From contig JBEKSR010000002.1 in the NCBI GenBank assembly GCA_049516835.1, forward strand, positions 51,744 to 115,743: 64,000 nt of DNA. The letters run 5' to 3'. The notes beneath the pieces are model-generated. The model was not told where the DNA came from, ran no database searches, and was given only the letters and a program-made list of their open reading frames with translations. Every line of letters begins with the position of its first letter. Position 1 is the stretch's first letter. Shown in pieces: positions 34,662-45,323 of the stretch. The stretch comes from Fen-178 sp049516835 (GTDB lineage: Bacteria > Acidobacteriota > Terriglobia > Bryobacterales > Bryobacteraceae). A program made the position numbers and the translations under genes.

Positions 34662-35038
34662 ATGGAATGTTCGGTGCTCTTCACCGACGAATTCGAGTCC
34701 TGGTGGAATAGCTTGAGCATCGAAGAGCAGGAGAGTGTGACGTATTCCGTGGATCTGCTTGCGCGGTTTGGTATCGAGTTGAAGTTTCCCCACTCTTCCG
34801 GCATCTTCGGAAGCCGCTACGCCCTCATGCGCGAGTTGCGCATCGGCGCCAGGGCCGGCCCTACCGGGTCCTGTATCCCTTCGACCCCCAGCGGAATGCC
34901 GTGCTGCTGATCGGCGGCGACAAGACAGGAAACGAAAAGTGGTGTGAAACTTCCGTGCCCCTGGCAGACCGCCTCTACGAACGGCACCTGATCGAACTGG
35001 AAGAGAGTGACGACCATGGCAAAAGCAAAAAACTTTAG
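34662..35038 (+). pseudogene. HigB/Gp49-like (RelE superfamily) toxin, frameshifted
   Basis: The first part reads MECSVLFTDEFESWWNSLSI to ALMRELRIG in the 34662 frame. From about 34850 the family continues one frame over: QGRPYRVLYPFDPQRNAVLL, GGDKTGNEKW, then DRLYERHLIELEES, ending at TAG 35038. Five bases stand where six are expected between ATC (34842-34844) and CAG (34850), so one base is missing at 34845-34849. Together the halves make a full-length PF05973-type toxin, a ribosome-dependent mRNA endonuclease family. The lesion should kill the toxin unless it is a sequencing error or recoded. The end overlaps the antitoxin gene. Confidence 0.85.
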
Positions 35039-35348
35039 CGAACTCCGAAATCGACTACCGGCGGAATCGCTCGCCCGCGTCGAGGCCCGCGTCAAAGTCA
35101 CCCTGCATGACATGGCTCTCGATGAACTACGCACCGCCCGTGAATTGACCCAAGAGCGTCTGGCGGAAACCCTGGGCATCAAGCAAGCCACCGTCTCGAA
35201 GATTGAGCGGCAATCCGACATGTACGTCAGCACCCTAGCCAAGTTTGTCGAGGCCATGGGAGGCACACTGGAAATCCGCGCCCGCTTCCCGGAGGGCTCC
35301 GTGCGCATCAAGCAGTTCTCCGATGCACGGTCTCCGAGCGCCGGATGA
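35016..35348 (+). CDS. HigA-like antitoxin, XRE-family helix-turn-helix
   Basis: 110 residues from ATG 35016 (GGAAGAGAG 8-10 bases upstream; GTG 35007 would add three residues). An N-terminal helical segment is followed by a helix-turn-helix: LTQERLAETLGIKQATVSKI, then TLAKFVEAMGGTLEIRARFP. It neutralises the HigB-like toxin and probably represses the operon. It overlaps the 3' end of the frameshifted toxin by 23 bases. The antitoxin frame is intact although the toxin is broken, as expected if the toxin decays first. Confidence 0.9.
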   Translation: MAKAKNFSELRNRLPAESLARVEARVKVTLHDMALDELRTARELTQERLAETLGIKQATVSKIERQSDMYVSTLAKFVEAMGGTLEIRARFPEGSVRIKQFSDARSPSAG

Positions 35349-36215
35349 CCGCCCGTTCGGCAGCCGTATAGATCCCGTGATACGCCCTTGGACGAAGCCG
35401 CTTCGCGGCAGTGACGAGTGCCAGAGTGTACTTCGTCACGACGATTGCGGCGCAACGGAGTCGGCGGTGGGATTGCTCTCCAGGTCCCCGGAGCCGCCGA
35501 ACCGCGTAAACCTTTTTCACAACATATTGTCTCAGCAGAATCAATCACTTACGTATTTGACCCTGCCACGGCATAGTACACTGTGGACAGGGGGGAATCC
35601 GCTTTGAGCACTGTCCGAAATTGGCTTCGTTCCGTATATCACGTGGAGCAGCCGCCAACTGCCCGTTTCCGCTGTCCCGGCGTCCCCAGCCGCCAATCGG
35701 CGCATTTTGGCTTTGTTCCGTCATCCTGGCAACGCGGCCAGTGCCGGCCCGCGATTGCCGCCGGGTCATTTGCTCTCCGGCTCAAGAATGCCGCTTTCCG
35801 GGCCTCGCCCCTTAGCGTCGCATCGGATGCGGCGGTGGCCGCCACTTGCTCGCCCAGCCCCATCCCGGCCCTCTTCGGCAGCCGTATCGCATTGAAAATA
35901 AATCACTTACGTGAAGCCACCCGGATCATCAATCTCCGTGGCCATCCGTGTGACGCATCTTGCCAAAAAAGCCCTCCAGATGCGTCACAAAATCTCAAGC
36001 CACCACCGCAACCCATTGAAAAAGAGGATCTTACAACGTCACGATTAACAACTCCACACACCCGGACAGATGCGTCACCCGGCTGGGGTGCTTCTCCGGC
36101 CCGGGGAAGCCGGTCCCCGGTCTGCTGATGTTTAAAGAGCCATGACCACGGGTTCGGTCGGCGCCCCTGCGCGCACGACTAACTTTTCATCTGTGTTACT
36201 CTGAGATTTCCACGT
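35349..36215. other. Gene-free, repeat-rich intergenic stretch
   Basis: About 870 bases with no supportable gene. It contains a 14-bp direct repeat TTCGGCAGCCGTAT (35356, 35874), a 12-bp repeat AATCACTTACGT (35543, 35901), and two variants of TTGGCTTCGTTCCGTATA (about 35625, 35706). The latter read as RNEANFG on the minus strand, a typical product of dispersed repeats mis-called as genes. AGATGCGTCAC occurs at 35978 and 36068 and inverted at 35950. The recO promoter must lie near the right end. Confidence 0.7.
35950..35988. repeat. 11-bp perfect inverted repeat GTGACGCATCT / AGATGCGTCAC
   Basis: Arms 35950-35960 and 35978-35988 enclose 17 bases; a third AGATGCGTCAC lies at 36068-36078. The sequence core is related to the ATGCGTC of the GGGGTCAGACGC repeats, but the GGGG flank is absent. 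Confidence 0.65.
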
Positions 36216-36869
36216 GTGCCAGCGCGTGTCAGCGAAGCTCTCGTTCTGCGTACTTACCCGCTGAAAGAAGCCGACCTCGTCGTCAGCTTTCTCACCAGGG
36301 ACCAGGGGATGTTGCGGGGCGTCGCCAAGCGGGCGCGTCGTCCGAAGAATCCGTTCGGCGCGGGGCTGGAGCGGTTATCGCACGTGCGGATGGCGTACTT
36401 CCAGCGCGAAACCCGCGAGCTGGTAAACCTGGATTCTTGCGAATTGATCCGTTCCCAATTCGGTCTGGTTTCCGATTACTGGGCAGGTGTGGCGCTGGAC
36501 TACTTCGCGGAGGTTTCCGAGCAGTTGCTCCCCGCCGCGGAGCCGAATGAGAGGTTTTTCCGCCTCTTGCTGGCCGTGCTGGACGACCTTCAGCCGAAAA
36601 GCCAGGTGTGGCGGGCGGTGACGTACTTTTCGTTGTGGGCGCTCCGGCTCTCCGGATGGATGCCCGAACTGGGAAGCGCCCCGAAATTGAGTTCGGTATC
36701 CAGGGCGATTGCCCTGGAGATGCTGCGGGCCCCCGTGGCGCAGCTTTCGAAGACGGATTGGGACCAGGGAACCGCGGCGGATTTGCGCCGCTTCCTGGTG
36801 CGGCAGATCGAGTCGCACATCGAACGGCGCTTGGTGACGGCGGCGCTGTTTGAAGAAGTGTCGAGTTAG
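36216..36869 (+). CDS. recO: DNA repair protein RecO
   Basis: 217 residues, GTG start at 36216. The N-terminal OB-fold is typical (SEALVLRTYPLKEADLVVSF, TRDQGMLRGVAKRARRP, GAGLERLSHVRMAYFQRE), followed by the helical domain (RLLLAVLDDL, WALRLSGWMPEL). RecO loads RecA with RecR on SSB-coated DNA in gap repair. The cysteine pairs of the zinc finger seen in many RecO proteins are missing and the protein is somewhat short. It lies 3 bases before glyQ and is probably cotranscribed with glyQ-glyS. Confidence 0.88.
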   Translation: MPARVSEALVLRTYPLKEADLVVSFLTRDQGMLRGVAKRARRPKNPFGAGLERLSHVRMAYFQRETRELVNLDSCELIRSQFGLVSDYWAGVALDYFAEVSEQLLPAAEPNERFFRLLLAVLDDLQPKSQVWRAVTYFSLWALRLSGWMPELGSAPKLSSVSRAIALEMLRAPVAQLSKTDWDQGTAADLRRFLVRQIESHIERRLVTAALFEEVSS

Positions 36870-36872
36870 CGG

Positions 36873-37769
36873 ATGCAATCGTTTCAAGAAATCATCTTCA
36901 AGCTGAAGCAGTACTGGGCCGACCGCGGCTGCATCATCCAGGAACCTTATGACGTGGAAGTCGGCGCCGGCACCATGTGTCCCGAAACCTTCCTCCGCGT
37001 GCTGGGTTCAGAGCCCTACCGCGTCGCCTATGTCCAGCCCAGCCGCCGCCCGGCCGACGGCCGTTACGGCGACAATCCCAACCGCCTCTACAAGCATTCC
37101 CAGCTTCAGGTCATCCTGAAACCCTCGCCCGACGACATCATGGAGCAGTACCTGGCCAGCCTCGAGGCAATCGGCATCGACCTGCGCCAGCATGATATCA
37201 AGTTCGAAGAGGACAACTGGGAAGCCCCCACGCTGGGCGCCTGGGGTATCGGCTGGCAGGTCATGCTGGACGGCCTCGAAATCACCCAGTTCACTTATTT
37301 CCAGCAGTGCGGCGGCATCGACCTCGACCTGGTTCCCGCCGAGCTCACCTACGGGCTTGAGCGCCTCGCAGCCTTCCTCCAGGTGAAGGACAGCGTTTAC
37401 GACATCGAGTGGGCCAAGGGCGTTTCCTATGGCGATGTCCGCCACCGGGAGGAGTTGCAGTACTCCGTCTACAACTTCGAGATGGCCGATATTCCCACCC
37501 TGTGGAAGCTCTTCGGCCTGCACGAGGGCGAAGCTGCACGGCTGCTGGCGGCCTACGACCCGAAGTCGCCCGACAAGCGGCGCTTCCCGCTGCTGCCGGC
37601 GTACGACCACGTGCTGAAGTGCTCCAACCTCTTCAACACGCTGGATTCGCGCGGCGCCGTCAGCGTCACCGAGCGCGTGGGCGTGATCCAGCGCGTGCGC
37701 AAGCTGGCGGTGGGCGTGGCGCAGGCCTGGCTGGATCAACAACTAGTCCAGCAGGAGGTGGCACTGTGA
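36873..37769 (+). CDS. glyQ: Glycine--tRNA ligase, alpha subunit
   Basis: 298 residues of the bacterial alpha2beta2 enzyme; the catalytic class II subunit. Motifs are near identical to the family: SFQEIIFKLKQYWADRGC, VEVGAGTMCPETFLRVLG, YVQPSRRPADGRYGDNPNRL, GWQVMLDGLEITQFTYFQQ and GLERLAAFLQ. ATG at 36873. Its stop overlaps the glyS GTG as GTGA, giving equimolar coupled synthesis of the two subunits. Confidence 0.97.
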   Translation: MQSFQEIIFKLKQYWADRGCIIQEPYDVEVGAGTMCPETFLRVLGSEPYRVAYVQPSRRPADGRYGDNPNRLYKHSQLQVILKPSPDDIMEQYLASLEAIGIDLRQHDIKFEEDNWEAPTLGAWGIGWQVMLDGLEITQFTYFQQCGGIDLDLVPAELTYGLERLAAFLQVKDSVYDIEWAKGVSYGDVRHREELQYSVYNFEMADIPTLWKLFGLHEGEAARLLAAYDPKSPDKRRFPLLPAYDHVLKCSNLFNTLDSRGAVSVTERVGVIQRVRKLAVGVAQAWLDQQLVQQEVAL

Positions 37770-39901
37770 GCCTGCCATTCCTGTTTGAGATCGGCGTCGA
37801 AGAGATTCCCGATTGGATGATTCCGGACGCGCTGGAAAACCTGCGCGTCCTGTTTGAAAAGCTCGAGATTCCGTACGAATCCGTGACCCTCGACGCCACC
37901 CCGCGCCGCCTGGTGTTGCGCGCCGAAGGGTTGCCCGCGCGCCAGGCCGATAGCCAGGAGCGCGTGCTCGGCCCCGCCAAATCGGCCCCCGCCCAGGCCG
38001 TCGAGGGCTTCGCGCGCAAACAGGGCGTGAAACCCGAAAACCTCGCCGTCGAAGCCACGCCCAAGGGCGATTACTACAGCTTCATCCGAAAGGTCCCGGG
38101 CCGCCTCACCAAGGACATCCTGGCGGAGACGCTCGCCGGCATCATCCTCCAGATCTACTTCCCCAAGACGATGTACTGGACCGGCAAGGGCGGCCCGCGC
38201 TTCATCCGCCCCATCCGCTGGATCGTGGCCATGCTCGGCGACCAGATCGTGCCCTTCGAGCTGGCCGGCGTGCGCTCGGGCGCTCTCACTTCCGGCCACC
38301 GCCGGCTGGGAGCCAAAGAGATCGCCGTCACGCCCGCCGATTACGTCCAGCGCCTCCGCGATCATTACGTCGTCCTCTCGGCCGAGGAGCGGCGCAACCG
38401 CATCCGTGACGGGCTGGCCGGCGTCCGCTTGAAGCCCGACCCGGCCCTGCTCGAAACCCTGGTCTACCTCACCGAATACCCCACGCCCATCGTGGGCAGC
38501 TTCGACCCGCAGTTCCTCGAGCTTCCCGAAGAGGTGCTCGTCACGGTGATGCGGCATCACCAGAAGTATTTTTCCGTCGAGGACGCCCAGGGCAAGCTGG
38601 CGCCCCAATTTGCGACGGTCATGAACATCGATGCCGATCCCGAAGGCTTCGTCCGCCGCGGCAACGAGCGCGTATTGCGCGCGCGCTTCAACGACGCCCG
38701 CTTCTTCTGGGAAACCGATCAGAAGAAGAAGCTCGCCAACCGGCTGCCCGATCTGGCGCACGTCACCTTTCAGGCCAAGCTGGGTTCCTATCGCGACAAG
38801 ACCAAACGCATCATGGCGCTGGTGAAGGAACTGGGCGGCAAGGCGCTGGCCGTGCGCGCCGCCAGGTTATGTAAGTGCGACCTCACCACCGAACTGGTAA
38901 AGGAATTCACTGATCTTCAGGGCGTGGTGGGCGGCCTCTACGCGCGCGCACAGGGCGAGCGCGCCGAGGTCTGGCAGGCCATCTACGACCACTACAAGCC
39001 GGAGAGCATGGAGGATGCCATCCCCCGCAACCTGGCCGGCCGCTACGTTTCCCTGGCCGACAAGCTCGACACGCTGCGCGGCTGCTTCCGCGTCGGCATG
39101 ATTCCCACCGGCTCGCGCGATCCGTTTGCCCTGCGCCGCGCCGCCCAGGGCGTGGTGAGGATCATTGTGGAAGGCAAGCTGGATGTATCGTTGGACGCTC
39201 TGCTCGCCCCCGACGCGTCCAAGCACGCCCAGCCCCCGGCCCCCGGCCCCCGGCCCCCGGCCCCCGAGCCCCCAGCCCCCGCCCCCCCGCCCCCGGCCCC
39301 TGGCCCCCGGCCCCCGGCCCCCGGCCTCCGGCCCCCGGCCCCCGAGCCCCCAGCCCCCGCCCCCCCGCCCCCGGCCCCTGGCCCCTGGCCCCCGGCCCCC
39401 GGCCCCCGGCCCCCCGACCCCCTACGGGACTTCCTCGCCGACCGCGTCCGCTTCTATTTCAAGGATCACCGCGGCTTCCAGTATGACGAAGTGAACGCCG
39501 CCATGGCCGCCGGTTGGAGCAACCTGGTGGACCTCGAGGCCCGCCTGGTGCGCATCCGGACACTTCGCGCCACGCCGGATTTCGAGCCTCTCGCCGCCAG
39601 CTTCAAGCGCATCCGCAACATTCTGGTGCAGGCGGGCTTTACGGGCGGCGGCGCCATTCGCCAGAGCCTGCTCGAGCCGGGGCCGGAGCTGGAGCTTTAC
39701 CAGGAGTTCACCCAAATCGCCGGCCAGCCCATCGAGAGCGTGATCTCGAAACTGCGGCCCAAAGTCGATCTGTTCTTCGACAAAGTGCTGGTGAATGCGC
39801 CGGACGCGAGCGTCCGGCAAAACCGTTTGACGTTGCTGCACACGCTGTTGGCGGAGTTTTCCACCATGGCGGATTTTTCTGAAATCGTTACTAATTCATA
39901 G
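37766..39901 (+). CDS. glyS: Glycine--tRNA ligase, beta subunit, with proline-rich insert
   Basis: 711 residues; GTG start 37766 overlaps the glyQ stop and follows AGGAGG by six bases. The beta subunit binds tRNA; visible blocks include FLFEIGVEEIPDWMIPDAL, GKGGPRFIRPIRWIVAML, PEEVLVTVMRHHQKYFSV, LARFNDARFFWETD-like ARFNDARFFWETDQKK and GSRDPFALRRAAQGVVRI. Between this last block and the DALR-type anticodon region (FLADRVRFYFKDHRGFQYDE) is a ~65-residue Pro/Ala/Gly insert from a C-rich tract (39228-39420) built on a 78-bp tandem repeat. The frame is kept, so the enzyme is probably functional with a disordered linker. Confidence 0.95.
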   Translation: MSLPFLFEIGVEEIPDWMIPDALENLRVLFEKLEIPYESVTLDATPRRLVLRAEGLPARQADSQERVLGPAKSAPAQAVEGFARKQGVKPENLAVEATPKGDYYSFIRKVPGRLTKDILAETLAGIILQIYFPKTMYWTGKGGPRFIRPIRWIVAMLGDQIVPFELAGVRSGALTSGHRRLGAKEIAVTPADYVQRLRDHYVVLSAEERRNRIRDGLAGVRLKPDPALLETLVYLTEYPTPIVGSFDPQFLELPEEVLVTVMRHHQKYFSVEDAQGKLAPQFATVMNIDADPEGFVRRGNERVLRARFNDARFFWETDQKKKLANRLPDLAHVTFQAKLGSYRDKTKRIMALVKELGGKALAVRAARLCKCDLTTELVKEFTDLQGVVGGLYARAQGERAEVWQAIYDHYKPESMEDAIPRNLAGRYVSLADKLDTLRGCFRVGMIPTGSRDPFALRRAAQGVVRIIVEGKLDVSLDALLAPDASKHAQPPAPGPRPPAPEPPAPAPPPPAPGPRPPAPGLRPPAPEPPAPAPPPPAPGPWPPAPGPRPPDPLRDFLADRVRFYFKDHRGFQYDEVNAAMAAGWSNLVDLEARLVRIRTLRATPDFEPLAASFKRIRNILVQAGFTGGGAIRQSLLEPGPELELYQEFTQIAGQPIESVISKLRPKVDLFFDKVLVNAPDASVRQNRLTLLHTLLAEFSTMADFSEIVTNS
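39228..39420. repeat. C-rich tandem repeat inside glyS (78-bp period)
   Basis: A nearly pure CCCCCGGCC tract in which a 78-base (26-codon) unit occurs twice in tandem; the marker CCCGAGCCCCCAG appears at about 39263 and 39341. It encodes PPAPEPPAPAPPPPAPGP twice. The period is a multiple of three, so expansion or contraction by one unit keeps the glyS frame. Confidence 0.9.
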
Positions 39902-39910
39902 GAGCCAAGC

Positions 39911-42655
<2,745 letters not shown>

Positions 42656-42674
42656 ACCGCCCGCAAACCATCAA

Positions 42675-42696
42675 GGCCGGGGCTCGGTCCCCGGCC
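42675..42696 (+). terminator. GC-rich hairpin after ppdK
   Basis: GGCCGGGG and CCCCGGCC form a perfect 8-bp stem with a 6-base loop, 19 bases past the ppdK stop. There is no T-run, so it may be a pause or mRNA-end hairpin rather than a classical terminator. Confidence 0.45.
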
Positions 42697-42734
42697 CGGG
42701 GGGCCCGTGATAAGGTGGTCATGAGAGGCCCCCG

Positions 42735-43328
42735 GTGTCCACACAGCCGAAAACATTCCTCACCCCCGAAGAATACCTGGAAATCGAGCGCGAAGCTGAA
42801 TACAAGAGCGAGTACTTCCAGGGCGAGATGTTCGCGATGGCCGGTGCCGGCCAGGCACACAACCTGCTGGTAGCGAACCTGGTAGCCGGGCTTCACCATC
42901 AACTCCGGTCACGCCCCTGCCAACTGTACCCGAGCGATATGCGTGTGCGGGTTCCCGCAACCGGGTTGTATACATATCCCGACGTAGTGGTGGTCTGCGG
43001 CGAGCCCCAATTCCTGGACGAGCAACGGGACACCCTGCTCAATCCCAGCCTGTTGGTTGAGGTGCTTTCTCCCTCCACGGAAGCCTATGATCGCGGACGA
43101 AAGTTCGAGCACTACCGTTCGATCGAGTCGTTCGGCGAATATCTCCTGGTCGCCTCCGACCGCGTTCACGCCGACCTGTACACCCGTCAGCCCGACGGCC
43201 GGTGGATGCTCACGTCAGCCGGCCGCTTGGAAGACTCCCTCGACCTCGAATCCGTCGGCTACCGGCTCGCTCTCGTCGATTTGTACGAGAGAGTCGACCT
43301 ACCCGGATTCCAGCCCACCGCCGCGTAA
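42735..43328 (+). CDS. Uma2 family endonuclease-like protein (DUF820)
   Basis: 197 residues, GTG start at 42735. It has the Uma2/DUF820 pattern of the PD-(D/E)xK superfamily: FLTPEEYLEIEREAEYKSEY, GEMFAMAGAGQAHNLLVANL, YTYPDVVVVCGEPQF, LLVEVLSPSTEAYDRGRKFE and YLLVASDR. The acid pair PDV and VEV are the presumed metal ligands. The family is hugely expanded in cyanobacteria and some soil bacteria; its true role is unknown, with a link to mobile DNA suspected. Monocistronic. Confidence 0.92.
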   Translation: MSTQPKTFLTPEEYLEIEREAEYKSEYFQGEMFAMAGAGQAHNLLVANLVAGLHHQLRSRPCQLYPSDMRVRVPATGLYTYPDVVVVCGEPQFLDEQRDTLLNPSLLVEVLSPSTEAYDRGRKFEHYRSIESFGEYLLVASDRVHADLYTRQPDGRWMLTSAGRLEDSLDLESVGYRLALVDLYERVDLPGFQPTAA

Positions 43329-43341
43329 GGCGCCGAGCTTC

Positions 43342-45315
43342 TCAGGCGGCCAAGGAATCTCTGGCCGCTCGCTCTTTCACCAGGCGTGGCCCTGTCCCCA
43401 GCGCTTCGCGCGCCAGGGCGGCGATCAAGACCAGAAACATCACCGCCGTCAATACCTCCGGTGGACCAAGGCCGCCTGCCAGCGAGGTGGAGGTGTGGTC
43501 TCCCAGGAAAACCAGCGAGCCACCGTGCCGCTCATACCAGCCGCCCCAGTTCAGCGCGTCCTCCTGGCGCCACCGTTGGAACTGCGCCTGGAGCGTGGCT
43601 ACGGTCTGCTGTCCGGCGGCGTCGGCAGGTTTAAGTCTGCGCAACTCCGCGAGCCATTCATCCGAAACGGCGTATTGGTGTTTTAGAAGCCAATTGCCCC
43701 ACGCGAACTTGGAGAGGGAATGTGCCTGCGGCAAACCCAGGGTGGCTTTCCCTTTCACCACCTCAAAGCCGGCGAAGACCGTATCGGTGAGAGTGTTCTC
43801 GGCGCTTTCCATCCGCGCCTGCAAGAAGATTCCTAACCCGAAATCCAGCGCGCAACCCGCGATGACCAGACACGACACGCCCCGGGGCAGAGACGCGAAG
43901 TAGCCCGCCAGCAGCGTCACGCCAAGAAGGATTAACGGCTGCAAGGTGACGTGCGCTTGGCCGAGGGGGTCCCTTTCCCCGATCACGACAACCCCCAGCA
44001 CCAGGCAGAACGGGACCAGCATCGACCAAAACTTCCTCTCGGGAGCAACCCGCCCGCGATCGCCTCGCCACCAGGCCCAGCAAAGCAGATAGAGCACGGT
44101 AAAGCCTCCGGCCGCGCCCATGGCGAAGATCAGGTTGGTCTGGTAAATCAAGAAGAAGTAGTCGCGCACCCATCCCGCGGCCGTGGGTTGATCGAAAAGC
44201 TCTAGCCTTGCATTGCTCCGCAATGGGTGCGGCACCACGGTATCGGCGAAATTCCCGGCGATCTTCGCAAGGCCGTGGTCGGCGTTGCCCAAAGGCTGGA
44301 CCGAGGTGTTAGAGGTGAACGTCGTCTTGGCGCCGTAAACCGCGATGGACCAGCCGAACCAGGTCGCCAGCAAGGCGCCACTGACCGCGACTATGACCGC
44401 CAGCTCGCGCCACCTGTTCGGGCGCTTGCGAAATGCGAAGACCAGGTAGTCGAGCGCCATGAAGACAACATAAGGCCCCGCCGAATAGTGCACCAGCGTC
44501 GCCGCGGAGAGGGCCGTAAATGCCGCCACGATTCGCAGCCTGTCGTGCTTTCGCAGCCCGGCCAGGTAGAAGGCGATCGCCAGCACCACGTAGAATGCCG
44601 CTAATAGCTTGGTCCAGGTGTAAGTGGCGTTCTGCATGACCAGGGGGTTCAACGCCAACAGAGCCAGTAGCGGCAGGATTCGCCGCCGCCGTCCCGTGAG
44701 GGCGGGCATGAGCAGACAGCACGGCAGAAATACCAGCAGGTTCAGGAATGTGAACGTAATCTGAAAAAGTTCGAACCGGTCGCCAGCCTGCGCCAGGAAG
44801 AACGTGCCCAGCAGGTTCATCATTGGTGGCCGGGACGGCAGCGGGAACAGGCCCAGGAACCGGGTGCCTCTCGCAAGGTGGTGCAGGAAGAAGAGCGACC
44901 TTTGAAAATGCTCCAGCCAGTCGCCCCACCATCGGCCTCCCGAGTAGTGCCGGATCATGCAGAGGATTGCCAGCGTCCAAACCAGCAGAAACACGAAGCC
45001 AAAGACAGTCTTGCGAAACTGCACGGACGCCGCCAGCCGGGCCGCATCGGAAAAGGCCAGGCCCCCCAACAGGAGGCATACCACCGACACCGACCAGAAC
45101 AGGCCGGTGCCTTCCGGAGTGGCCGCATCTTTCATCGGCAAGCCTGCCCAGTAAAACACGAAACAAGCCAGGTATAGAAGAATCAGCGACAGCCCCACCG
45201 ACCCGCAGAGCTTCTCCAACGGGCTCCACGGAAACTTCCGTACGAAGAAGAATCCCGGCGCGAAAGCACAGAGAGGCAGCAGGATCAGCAGCAGGAGCAC
45301 TCTTGCGATCAGCAT
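43342..45315 (-). CDS. Polytopic membrane protein, GT-C glycosyltransferase-like
   Basis: 657 residues from ATG 45315; GTG 45327 would overlap the upstream stop as GTGA and is a real alternative. About 14 hydrophobic segments, starting MLIARVLLLLILLPLCAFAP, then a soluble C-terminal part and a last hydrophobic segment (VLTAVMFLVLIAALA). The first outside loop has an acidic-aromatic cluster (SGGRWWGDWLEHFQRSLFF) and RPPMMNLLGTFFLAQAGDRF, as in GT-C transferases that use polyprenyl-phosphate sugars. No definite family. It follows the malectin-tailed gene by 8 bases and is probably cotranscribed. Confidence 0.75.
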   Translation of the reverse strand: MLIARVLLLLILLPLCAFAPGFFFVRKFPWSPLEKLCGSVGLSLILLYLACFVFYWAGLPMKDAATPEGTGLFWSVSVVCLLLGGLAFSDAARLAASVQFRKTVFGFVFLLVWTLAILCMIRHYSGGRWWGDWLEHFQRSLFFLHHLARGTRFLGLFPLPSRPPMMNLLGTFFLAQAGDRFELFQITFTFLNLLVFLPCCLLMPALTGRRRRILPLLALLALNPLVMQNATYTWTKLLAAFYVVLAIAFYLAGLRKHDRLRIVAAFTALSAATLVHYSAGPYVVFMALDYLVFAFRKRPNRWRELAVIVAVSGALLATWFGWSIAVYGAKTTFTSNTSVQPLGNADHGLAKIAGNFADTVVPHPLRSNARLELFDQPTAAGWVRDYFFLIYQTNLIFAMGAAGGFTVLYLLCWAWWRGDRGRVAPERKFWSMLVPFCLVLGVVVIGERDPLGQAHVTLQPLILLGVTLLAGYFASLPRGVSCLVIAGCALDFGLGIFLQARMESAENTLTDTVFAGFEVVKGKATLGLPQAHSLSKFAWGNWLLKHQYAVSDEWLAELRRLKPADAAGQQTVATLQAQFQRWRQEDALNWGGWYERHGGSLVFLGDHTSTSLAGGLGPPEVLTAVMFLVLIAALAREALGTGPRLVKERAARDSLAA

Positions 45316-45323
45316 GGACGGAC

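Noticed and set aside
35545..35769. 74-codon minus-strand frame with RNEANFG
   Set aside because: Looks like translation of a dispersed repeat rather than a gene; no ribosome site.
39228..39420. Periodic C-rich tract considered as a CRISPR or intergenic repeat
   Set aside because: No spacers; it stays in the glyS frame and is simple-sequence expansion.
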